Shown here: one piece after another, positions 18,176 to 25,747 of the stretch
Layout of the letters: each line of letters starts with the position of its first letter
Numbering within the stretch: the first letter of the stretch is position 1
From: CAYSEW01 sp964430245
Lineage (GTDB): Bacteria; Bacteroidota; Bacteroidia; Flavobacteriales_D; Parvicellaceae
NCBI GenBank assembly: GCA_964430245.1
Contig: CAYSEW010000002.1
Span: forward strand, 1 to 64,000
DNA length: 64,000 bases
Reading direction: 5' to 3'
Position numbers and translations under genes: made by a program
The notes under the pieces: model-generated
The model's input: the letters and a program-made list of their open reading frames with translations, nothing else
Told to the model about the DNA's origin: nothing
Databases searched by the model: none

Positions 18176-19822
18176 TCAATTCAATAATTCTGATGCATTA
18201 TCTATAGCGGCCTTTCCTGGCTTCTCTCCTCCAAGCATACTTGCTATTTCAAACAATCTATCCTCTTTTTTAAGTAATCTGATCTTTGTGTAAGTTCTGT
18301 TTTCATCTGTTTCCTTAATTACATGATAATGATAAGATCCAATTGCTGCAACTTGTGGCAAGTGGGTAATACATATTACTTGAGAAGTTAAAGATAATTC
18401 CTTGAGAATAATTCCTATTTCATTGGCTACTTTTCCACTAACACCAGAATCAATCTCATCAAAAATCATTGTAGGAATTGCTTTTTCATTAGAAAGCAAG
18501 GTTTTCATAGACAGTAAAATTCTTGATAATTCTCCACCAGAAGCAACATCATTAATTAGATGATATTTATCTCCTTTATTTGTCGAAATATAAATCCCTA
18601 GCTGCTCAATTCCATATTGATGTATATTCTGACCATTCTTTAGGTCTAATTTAAGACTTGCATTAGGCATCGAAAGTCTAGCCAAAATTGAATCAATATG
18701 TTTTTCTATAATCTTCACCTTTTTTATTCTAGCATTATATAAAACGCTGCCTTTCTTCAAGCAACTATTTTTAGACTCCTCCACTTTATTTTGGAGCATC
18801 TCTTTTTCATTGGATATATTCTCAAATTCGGAAAGGCTTATAACAAGTTCTTCTTTTTTATTTTTTAATTGATTTAGATCAACAACATTAAATTTCTTCA
18901 TTAATGAATTCATAATCATAATCTGATTATTTAATTCTTCTAAACGAATTGGGTCCTCATTAAAAGAAGGATCTTTTTTACCCAGTCCTAATAAAAGGTC
19001 TTCCATTTCAATACAAATACTATTCATCCTGTTTTGATAGTCTCCTATCTCAGGAATAGAATGAACAATCTCTCCTAATAATTCATTAAGATCATTCAAT
19101 TTATTCATAATAGAATTCGATCCCTCTGAAAGTTCATTAACCTTAGCGAACAATTGTTTTACCTCATCAAAATTAGAGAGCAAATTATATTCTTCATTTA
19201 TAGACTTTTCATCCCAGTTTTCAAAAGGGTATTTATTTAATTCATTAATCTGAAAATTGATATAATCAATCTTATTAATCATCTCATCTTCCCTAACTAA
19301 TAATTGATTTAGTTTCTTTTTAGTCTCTTCAAAAATTAAATATGATTGGTAATATTCATTGTATAAATCCAAAGTATTTGCAGCACTATCTAAAAACAAA
19401 TATTGATATTCTAACTGTCCCAATAGTAAATTTTCATGTTGTCCATGAACGTCAATTAGTAGAGAACCAATATTCCTTAATAACCCCAGCTTAACTGGAG
19501 AATCATTGATAAATGCTCTTGACTTACCATTTGAAGCAACTTCTCTTCTAATAATTAATTCATTTTCGACATCTATGTCATTTTTATTTAAAAATGAATC
19601 TAAAATATCATTAGTAGCAAAAAATCCTTCTATAATGCATTTACGATCTTTATTAAACAATACTTTATGATCTGCCCTATCACCAAGGATTAATGACAAA
19701 GCTCCTAATAAGATGGATTTTCCTGAGCCTGTTTCACCTGTGATTACAGAAAAGCCTGAAGAAAAATCAATCTCCAGGCTTTCAATAAGTGCATAATTTT
19801 GTACAAAAAGCTTTTTGAGCAT
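18176..19822 (-). CDS. recN: DNA repair protein RecN
   Basis: SMC-like ATPase of double-strand-break repair. The 548 residues show Walker A ITGETGSGKSILLGAL (~28-43), the Q-loop/RecN signature LIDVHGQHENLLL (~137-149), and a long coiled-coil middle (about 160-370). ASGGELSRILLSMKTLL, Walker B PTMIFDEIDSGVSG and the switch ICITHLPQVAAIG complete the C-terminal half. It starts 3 bases after the stop of the PorE-like gene on the same strand and is likely co-transcribed with it. A LexA-like operator was not identified. Confidence 0.96.
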   Translation of the reverse strand: MLKKLFVQNYALIESLEIDFSSGFSVITGETGSGKSILLGALSLILGDRADHKVLFNKDRKCIIEGFFATNDILDSFLNKNDIDVENELIIRREVASNGKSRAFINDSPVKLGLLRNIGSLLIDVHGQHENLLLGQLEYQYLFLDSAANTLDLYNEYYQSYLIFEETKKKLNQLLVREDEMINKIDYINFQINELNKYPFENWDEKSINEEYNLLSNFDEVKQLFAKVNELSEGSNSIMNKLNDLNELLGEIVHSIPEIGDYQNRMNSICIEMEDLLLGLGKKDPSFNEDPIRLEELNNQIMIMNSLMKKFNVVDLNQLKNKKEELVISLSEFENISNEKEMLQNKVEESKNSCLKKGSVLYNARIKKVKIIEKHIDSILARLSMPNASLKLDLKNGQNIHQYGIEQLGIYISTNKGDKYHLINDVASGGELSRILLSMKTLLSNEKAIPTMIFDEIDSGVSGKVANEIGIILKELSLTSQVICITHLPQVAAIGSYHYHVIKETDENRTYTKIRLLKKEDRLFEIASMLGGEKPGKAAIDNASELLN

Positions 19823-19825
19823 TAC

Positions 19826-22006
19826 TTATTTAACAATTTCGAATTCAACCCTTCTATTTTGCTGTCTACCTTCAGGATTATCGGTGCCATCAGTATTCAC
19901 ATTTGAAGCTTTTGGTTTTGATTCTCCTAGTCCTATAGTTTCCATTCTACTATTAGAAATTCCTTTTTTATTTAAGATACTCTTGATTGAATTAGCTCTT
20001 AATTTAGAGAACCTATCATTGTAATCATTTTCACCATTACTATCTGTATGTCCTATAATTTTAATTTTGGCTGATGGATTTTTCTTCAAGAATTGATACA
20101 CTTTTTGCAAATCAGATTTAGAAGATTCTACTAACCTTGTTCTTTCATAAACAAAATACAAAGTTGGCAGAGATTCAGCACTTATTTCAGTTACATCTGT
20201 ATTATCTGTAGCATCTGTGTTATCAGTAACATCTGTATTATCAGTAACATCTGTGTTATCAGTAACATCTGTGTTATCAGTAACATCTGTGTTATCAGTA
20301 ACATCTGTTGTATCAGAAAGATCTATACTTGTGACTTCAATATTTTCTATTTCATCAAGTAAAGCAATAGCAATAATATCTCCATCAACTACTTTACCAG
20401 CAGATAATGTAATTGTATCACTTTCTACAGTTACAACCTTAGTATAATCAATAACTCCTTCAGTTTGATCAGGTACATTAACAATATCTTTAGTAGTTAA
20501 TTTACCTAGCTGATATAAAATTTCATAATCATGACCTGCTTGTAAAATGAATAAAAACCTTCCTGTAATTTCATTAGGTCTATATATTCCGAATTTCGAA
20601 CCATCATTTTCTTCAAAAATTGAGATCACTAGGTCCTTGACAACATTACCTACTGTATCTTTTACAACTCCTTTATATACAGCTAAATCTTTTTCTTCTT
20701 CTTCACTTAAGTTCATAACATATATATCCTGATCCCCCTTACCGCCTTCTCTAAAAGAAGAAAAATAGGCTTTTGTTCCTGACACTGATGGAAAGAAATA
20801 AAGATCATTTTCTACAGTATTTAAAGGGTATCCTAAATTTTCAGGTGCAGAAAAAACACCATCAGCATTTAAATTAGATTTAAAGAAATCGTGTCCACCC
20901 ATGGTTTGATGCCCTTGTGAAGAAAAATACAATGTTTTACCATCTGGATGCAGATAAGGTCCTTCTTCATCAAATACTGTATTTACATTTTCTCCGAGAT
21001 TTTGAGCCTCTGCCCATTCACCATTTGGCAACTTTTTCATCATCCAAATATCTCTTCCACCGTAACCACCATCTCTATCACTTGTGAAAAATATAATTTT
21101 ACCATAAGTATCTAAACTAGCATCGGTTTCCCAAGCTTCCGAATTAATTGAAGATTCTAACATTACGAGCTCTCCCCAATTATCTCCTTCTTTTTGAACT
21201 TGATAAATCCCACCACTTTCATCTCCAGTATCATATCTATAAATATACATGAATTCTCCATCAGGTGATAGATACAAGCATGCATCATGACCTTGAGTAT
21301 TAATTTTATCTTGAATTAAGAATGGATCACCCCATATTCCATGATGTTTTACTGACATGAATATATCCTCGAAATATTTCCCATCATCATCCTTTTCAAC
21401 ATTATACCCACCACTTCTTCTTGAAGTAAAAAACATTACATTTTCTTCTGCATTCAGCTTTGGCCTATACTCTGGAAATTCCGTATTTAATTCAGCTACA
21501 GCAGTAATTGTAAAGTCTTTGGGGTTGTTCTTTTGCTCAAAAGCAAACTTTGACATTCTAAGTAGTCTATTTAATGACCTTATATCTTCAAGATTTTTTT
21601 CATTTAAAAATTGTTTGTAAAACTCAAATCTTTCAATGGCCTTATCAAACTCATAATTATAATGATAAGCCAATCCTAACAATTGAATAACATCTAATGG
21701 AGCCTTTTTTTCACGTGGAGACCCAACAATATAATCAATGGTCATATTTTCCTGAGCCTTCTCAAAATAAGGAATGGCTTTAGGTTTTTCATAAGAAGAG
21801 TTCATGTAGCAATTACCAATAGAAAAATTGGTATTGGCATTATTAGGTTGAATCTCCAACATCTCCAATAAAATTGGCAATGCACTTTCATAATCATTTA
21901 CTTCTAGAAACCCAATGGATTCATTAAATAATGACTTGAATGACTGGCCATTAACAAAAATGGCTGAAGAAATTAGTAAAGAGGTAAGAAATACTTTTAT
22001 TTTCAT
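19826..22006 (-). CDS. PorE-like TPR/PD40/CRD/OmpA-domain envelope protein
   Basis: The 726-residue protein has a signal peptide ending IFVNGQ (21) and TPR-type helices (~30-160). PD40/WD40-like propeller blades come next (~185-430), with recurring FFTSRRSGGYN, FFTSDRDGGYGGRDIWMM and YFSSQGHQTMGGHDFF. A carboxypeptidase-regulatory-like beta domain (~435-515), a D-T-N-V repeat linker (~570-615) and a C-terminal OmpA peptidoglycan-binding domain (IKIIGHTDSNGENDYNDRFS, ~650-726) complete it. TPR-WD40-CRD-OmpA is the order of PorE, a T9SS accessory protein that ties the machine to peptidoglycan. Many Bacteroidota carry several such paralogues, and a second lies at 45366-47459. A T9SS role is therefore likely but not proven. 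It overlaps the thioesterase gene by 4 bases. Confidence 0.85.
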   Translation of the reverse strand: MKIKVFLTSLLISSAIFVNGQSFKSLFNESIGFLEVNDYESALPILLEMLEIQPNNANTNFSIGNCYMNSSYEKPKAIPYFEKAQENMTIDYIVGSPREKKAPLDVIQLLGLAYHYNYEFDKAIERFEFYKQFLNEKNLEDIRSLNRLLRMSKFAFEQKNNPKDFTITAVAELNTEFPEYRPKLNAEENVMFFTSRRSGGYNVEKDDDGKYFEDIFMSVKHHGIWGDPFLIQDKINTQGHDACLYLSPDGEFMYIYRYDTGDESGGIYQVQKEGDNWGELVMLESSINSEAWETDASLDTYGKIIFFTSDRDGGYGGRDIWMMKKLPNGEWAEAQNLGENVNTVFDEEGPYLHPDGKTLYFSSQGHQTMGGHDFFKSNLNADGVFSAPENLGYPLNTVENDLYFFPSVSGTKAYFSSFREGGKGDQDIYVMNLSEEEEKDLAVYKGVVKDTVGNVVKDLVISIFEENDGSKFGIYRPNEITGRFLFILQAGHDYEILYQLGKLTTKDIVNVPDQTEGVIDYTKVVTVESDTITLSAGKVVDGDIIAIALLDEIENIEVTSIDLSDTTDVTDNTDVTDNTDVTDNTDVTDNTDVTDNTDATDNTDVTEISAESLPTLYFVYERTRLVESSKSDLQKVYQFLKKNPSAKIKIIGHTDSNGENDYNDRFSKLRANSIKSILNKKGISNSRMETIGLGESKPKASNVNTDGTDNPEGRQQNRRVEFEIVK
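20193..20318. repeat. Seven tandem 18-bp repeats inside the PorE-like gene
   Basis: Seven in-frame copies of an 18-base unit (ACATCTGTGTTATCAGTA on the plus strand) start at 20193 and end at 20318. The inner five are nearly identical; the outer ones are more diverged. They encode the repeated hexapeptide DNTDVT, a flexible acidic linker between the beta domain and the OmpA domain. Copy number could change by slippage without breaking the frame. Confidence 0.9.
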
Positions 22007-22410
22007 TTTATATAAGCTTTCAATTGTTCAATTAATTGATCGGGACCCTTTAAGGGTTTCCCATTGGTTTTATTAACAAACACTAATGATGTAGATGCAA
22101 AATTAATCTTTTCCTTCTTTTCATTATAAGTTTCATAGTCAAATTTTATTCTAGCAGATGGTATTTGTGTAATATAAGTGCTAATTGTTAGCAAATCATC
22201 GTAGTATGCGGGTTTTAAATATTTTATATTATATTCTATTACTGGCAAAAGAATGCCTTCATTTTCCATCTTTTTATAGGGAAAACCAAGATTCCTTAAT
22301 GCTTCTACTCTTGCAACTTCAAAAAAATGAGCATAATTACCATAATAGCAATACCCCATTCTGTCAGTTTCTGAATATCTAACTCTTAAATTGACATCAA
22401 ATTTGTACAT
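22003..22410 (-). CDS. YbgC/FadM-type acyl-CoA thioesterase
   Basis: Hotdog-fold (4HBT) thioesterase, 135 residues, full length for the family. The N-terminal YSETDRMGYCYYGNYAHFFE (13-32) holds the catalytic Asp and the start of the central hot-dog helix, which continues VARVEALRNLGFPY. The C-terminal strand KINFASTSLVFVNKTNGKP closes the sheet. It should hydrolyse short acyl-CoA or act in phospholipid or quinone side paths; the substrate cannot be told. Its stop overlaps the next start by an ATGA (22003-22006), so it is translationally coupled to the PorE-like gene. Confidence 0.9.
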   Translation of the reverse strand: MYKFDVNLRVRYSETDRMGYCYYGNYAHFFEVARVEALRNLGFPYKKMENEGILLPVIEYNIKYLKPAYYDDLLTISTYITQIPSARIKFDYETYNEKKEKINFASTSLVFVNKTNGKPLKGPDQLIEQLKAYIK

Positions 22411-22417
22411 ATTTGGT

Positions 22418-22425
22418 TATTTTTG
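22418..22425 (+). promoter_or_regulatory. -7 promoter element of the 5'-nucleotidase pair
   Basis: TATTTTTG matches TAnnTTTG, in the 22-base gap between the divergent thioesterase and nucleotidase genes. It ends 7 bases before the TTG start at 22433, which implies an almost leaderless mRNA or a slightly later true start. Confidence 0.4.
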
Positions 22426-22432
22426 AGACTCA

Positions 22433-23215
22433 TTGAAGAATTTTAAGGCAAGACATATCATAATTGTTTTTTTTTCAACAGCATTGACATTTATTCAATG
22501 TACTGAAAGTTACAAATTAATAGACTATTCATCAAATAACTACAAGATCAACAACAACTTGTCAACAAGTGAATATTCAGAATTCAACTTAAAAGAATAC
22601 TCTGAATTACTAGATAAAGAAATGAATGAGGTAATAAATACTTCAGAATTAAATATGGAAATTGGTTGTCCTGAAGGCCTTTTAGGCAATTTCATTGCTG
22701 ATCTAACACTTATTTCCACAATAAAAGAAAACAATAACACGTCCTATTTCTGTGTCCTAAATAATGGAGGCATTAGAACTTCATTACCTAAGGGAGAAAT
22801 AACTATAGGTAAAATATACGAAGTGATGCCATTTGATAATGAGATTGTAATTCTAGACCTAGAACATGAACAAATGATAGCACTATTTAATTATATTAAG
22901 AATAGATCATTAATAAATGATTCCAGAAAAGCTGGAGTACCCGTAAGTGGAATAAGAATGAACATCAATGGCTCTAAAATCTCTAGGGTATTTATTGGAG
23001 TTGAAGAATACAACGAACACAAAAGCTATAAATTAATCACCACTGATTATTTAGCCAATGGTGGAGATAACATGGACTTTTTGAAAGATGCTTTAAACAC
23101 AACATTAACTGGTGTTTTATTAAGAGATGCCATCATTAATTACATAACTGCCTTAAAATTGCAAAATATAAAGGTCAGCGCAGAATTAGACGGAAGGATT
23201 AATCGTGCAGAATAG
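22433..23215 (+). CDS. 5'-nucleotidase C-terminal-domain lipoprotein
   Basis: This 260-residue exported protein corresponds to the substrate-binding C-terminal half of UshA-type 5'-nucleotidases. The signal is lipoprotein-like (ALTFIQC, Cys23). GCPEGLLGNFIADL (~77-91), NNGGIRTSLPKGEITIG, VMPFDNEIVILDL and TTDYLANGGDNMDFL are the family's conserved blocks, including the aromatic/Asn substrate pocket. The metal-binding catalytic half is the next gene, which overlaps this one by 11 bases. The start is TTG; no ATG lies before the signal peptide. Order is reversed relative to the single-chain enzyme, where the phosphatase half comes first. This two-gene layout occurs in other Bacteroidota, so it is not a frameshift. 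Confidence 0.85.
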   Translation: MKNFKARHIIIVFFSTALTFIQCTESYKLIDYSSNNYKINNNLSTSEYSEFNLKEYSELLDKEMNEVINTSELNMEIGCPEGLLGNFIADLTLISTIKENNNTSYFCVLNNGGIRTSLPKGEITIGKIYEVMPFDNEIVILDLEHEQMIALFNYIKNRSLINDSRKAGVPVSGIRMNINGSKISRVFIGVEEYNEHKSYKLITTDYLANGGDNMDFLKDALNTTLTGVLLRDAIINYITALKLQNIKVSAELDGRINRAE

Positions 23216-24146
23216 AAGGAAATTCATAAAGACAATAATGGCTGGAACTGCAGGATTAACTGTATTGAACAGTTTTGACCTCATTAATTCAACTAAAAAT
23301 AGAAATGAGATTAAATTAACTATCCTTCACACCAATGACATGCATAGCCATATCGAACCCTTTGATATAAATGACAATAAATATCCAGGACAGGGAGGGA
23401 TGATCAAAATAGCCAAATTAGTGAATGAAATTCGAGAAAAGGATAGCGAACTTCTATTATTAGATTCAGGTGATATTTTTCAAGGCACTCCTTATTTCAA
23501 CCTTTTCAAAGGAGAGGTTGAATTTAAATTAATGAGCAACATGAAATATGATGCTTCTACTTTAGGAAATCACGATTTTGACATAGGACTAGACGGCTTT
23601 AATAACGCCCTTCCATTTGCTGACTTTCCTTTTATATGTAGCAATTACGATTTTAGTAAAACTATTCTTTCGGACAAGACCACACCTTACAAAATAATTG
23701 AGAAAAAAGGAATTAAAATTGGCATTATTGGTATTGGAATTAAATTAGAAGGTCTTGTTAGTAAAAAACTGTATGGGGAAACAAAATACATGGATCCGAT
23801 TCAGTCTGCAAATGAATATGCTTCTCTTTTAAAAAACGAAAAAAAATGTCAATTAGTAATCTGCTTAAGTCACCTTGGCTTTGAATACAACTCCAATAAG
23901 ATATCAGATTTAAATCTCGCTAAAAACACTGCTAATATAGATGTTATTTTAGGAGGTCATACTCATACATTTTTTGAAAAAGCACGTATATTTACAAATA
24001 AATACGAGAAACCTGTTCTTATCAATCAGGCAGGGTGGGGTGCATTAAGTCTAGGGCGTATAGATTTAATATTTAACAACAAAAAAAGTCAAAAATTTGA
24101 TTTACAGGCATCTATGAATTTGCATAAAAATTATGCCAAAATTTAA
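23205..24146 (+). CDS. 5'-nucleotidase-type metallophosphatase with Tat-like signal
   Basis: Catalytic half of a split 5'-nucleotidase, 313 residues. The dimetal motifs are all present: ILHTNDMHSHIEP (~35-47), LLDSGDIFQGTPYF, TLGNHDFDIGLDG (~115-127), LSHLGFEYN and GGHTHTFFEKA. The GTG start gives an N-terminus with a twin-arginine motif, NRRKFIKTIM, followed by a hydrophobic stretch. It is probably exported folded by the Tat pathway. It overlaps its partner upstream by 11 bases. The likely role is hydrolysis of nucleotides or related phosphoesters in the periplasm. The actual substrate (nucleotide, UDP-sugar, cyclic phosphate) is not visible. Confidence 0.9.
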   Translation: MQNRRKFIKTIMAGTAGLTVLNSFDLINSTKNRNEIKLTILHTNDMHSHIEPFDINDNKYPGQGGMIKIAKLVNEIREKDSELLLLDSGDIFQGTPYFNLFKGEVEFKLMSNMKYDASTLGNHDFDIGLDGFNNALPFADFPFICSNYDFSKTILSDKTTPYKIIEKKGIKIGIIGIGIKLEGLVSKKLYGETKYMDPIQSANEYASLLKNEKKCQLVICLSHLGFEYNSNKISDLNLAKNTANIDVILGGHTHTFFEKARIFTNKYEKPVLINQAGWGALSLGRIDLIFNNKKSQKFDLQASMNLHKNYAKI

Positions 24147-24266
24147 CTACTCAGGAAAGTAAAACTTTTTAAAAAAACAATACCAAAAGCACTTTTTTTT
24201 TAACTTTTTTATTAAAACATTTGTAGTGCGATTGAAACAAAAATATTCTCACAATATTTAGTTGTT

Positions 24267-24275
24267 TTATCCACA
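24267..24275 (+). promoter_or_regulatory. DnaA box upstream of dnaA
   Basis: TTATCCACA is a perfect DnaA box, 36 bases before the dnaA ATG in an AT-rich 165-base gap. A single box suits autoregulation of dnaA. I see no cluster of further boxes in the gap, so it does not by itself mark oriC. Confidence 0.65.
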
Positions 24276-24311
24276 GTTTTTTATTATATTAATCAACACC
24301 ACTAGCTAAGC

Positions 24312-25742
24312 ATGACTAAAACCCTGGAAAAAGTGTGGCTTAATTGTTTGTCCATTATAAAAGACAACGTTCCACTGCAAGCTTTCAAGACTTGGTTTGA
24401 ACCTATCAAACCAATTAAACTAAAAGGAAACGTACTAACTATCCAGGTTCCTTCTCAATTCTTTTATGAATGGCTAGAAGAGCACTATATAGAATTATTA
24501 AAAAAGACTATTCGCAAGGAAATTGGCCCTGATGCAAAATTAGAGTACAGTATTGTTATGGAAAACAATCCAGACAATTCTAATCCTTATACAATAAAGA
24601 TTCCAACAACTGACAAAAGGGCAATTAAAAACCCTTCAGTTGCTATGCCTCTTGATATTAGCTCAAATCCAATTAAAAACCCTTTTATTATTCCTGGATT
24701 AAGAAAAGTAAATGTAGATTCTAATCTTAATCCCAATTATTCTTTTGATAGCTTTGTTGAAGGAGATTGCAATAGACTAGCAAGGTCTGCAGGATATGCT
24801 GTTGCAGAAAAACCAGGAGGAACAGCTTTTAACCCATTGTTAATCTATGGTGGCGTAGGTTTAGGGAAAACACATTTAGCACATGCAATTGGAATCTCCA
24901 TAAAAAACAGATTTCCAAATAAAACTGTTTTATATGTTTCTTCTGAAAAATTCACTCATCAATTCATTGACTCTGTAAAAAACAACAGCACCAATGACTT
25001 CATCCACTTCTATCAAATGATAGATGTATTGATTATAGACGATGTTCAATTCTTTTCTGGAAAAGAAAAGACTCAAGATGTATTTTTCCACATCTTTAAC
25101 CACTTGCACCAAACGGGGAAACAACTGGTACTAACTTCAGATAAAGCACCTGTTGAGCTACAGGGAATGGAACAAAGGTTATTATCTAGATTTAAATGGG
25201 GACTTTCTGCCGATCTTCAAATAGCTGACCTTGAAACTAGAATTGCTATACTACAGAAAAAAATGTATGCTGACGGAATTGAGCTTCCTAAAGAAGTAGT
25301 TGAATACTTAGCATATAGTATATCTTCTAATATACGTGAATTAGAAGGTGCACTGATCTCATTAATTGCTCAATCATCATTAAACAAGAAGTCTATCACA
25401 TTAGATCTTGCAAAACAGATGATCGATAAGTTTGTGAAAAATACAGCCCGCGAAGTATCTATTGAATACATTCAAAAAGTGGTATGTGATTACTTTGACC
25501 TTCCAATTGAGCTAATGAAATCAAAAACTCGAAAAAGAGAGGTTGTACAGGCTCGACAGATTGCTATGTATTTTTCTAAAAAAATGACCAAATCTTCTTT
25601 GGCAAATATCGGAATGCATTGCGGAGGAAAAGATCATGCTACTGTGCTTCACGCTTGTAGAACAGTTAACAATTTAGCTGAAACTGATAAGAACTTTAGA
25701 GCTTACTTAGTGGACCTAGAGAAAAAATTAAGCATTCATTAA
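24312..25742 (+). CDS. dnaA: Chromosomal replication initiator DnaA
   Basis: AAA+ initiator that opens oriC, 476 residues. Domain I (1-~85) includes FKTWFEPIKPIKLKGN, and a short domain II linker runs to ~135. Domain III has Walker A GGVGLGKTHLAHAIG (~179-193), Walker B LIIDDVQFF (~240-248) and the sensor segment LTSDKAPVELQGMEQRLLSR. Domain IV ends with the DnaA-box-binding signature CGGKDHATVLHACRTV (~438-453). It is monocistronic, with a perfect DnaA box upstream, and converges with the lysyl oxidase gene 5 bases after its stop. Confidence 0.98.
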   Translation: MTKTLEKVWLNCLSIIKDNVPLQAFKTWFEPIKPIKLKGNVLTIQVPSQFFYEWLEEHYIELLKKTIRKEIGPDAKLEYSIVMENNPDNSNPYTIKIPTTDKRAIKNPSVAMPLDISSNPIKNPFIIPGLRKVNVDSNLNPNYSFDSFVEGDCNRLARSAGYAVAEKPGGTAFNPLLIYGGVGLGKTHLAHAIGISIKNRFPNKTVLYVSSEKFTHQFIDSVKNNSTNDFIHFYQMIDVLIIDDVQFFSGKEKTQDVFFHIFNHLHQTGKQLVLTSDKAPVELQGMEQRLLSRFKWGLSADLQIADLETRIAILQKKMYADGIELPKEVVEYLAYSISSNIRELEGALISLIAQSSLNKKSITLDLAKQMIDKFVKNTAREVSIEYIQKVVCDYFDLPIELMKSKTRKREVVQARQIAMYFSKKMTKSSLANIGMHCGGKDHATVLHACRTVNNLAETDKNFRAYLVDLEKKLSIH

Positions 25743-25747
25743 TTGAA

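Noticed and set aside
20193..20318. Short tandem repeat as a possible CRISPR array
   Set aside because: The 18-base units are directly adjacent without spacers and read in frame as a protein linker.
22433..24146. Two 5'-nucleotidase halves as a frameshifted pseudogene
   Set aside because: The halves are in reverse order to the single-chain enzyme, each has its own export signal, and all motifs are intact.
24147..24311. Origin of replication at dnaA
   Set aside because: Only one DnaA box is visible and no clear unwinding element or box cluster; strand bias cannot be assessed from one window.
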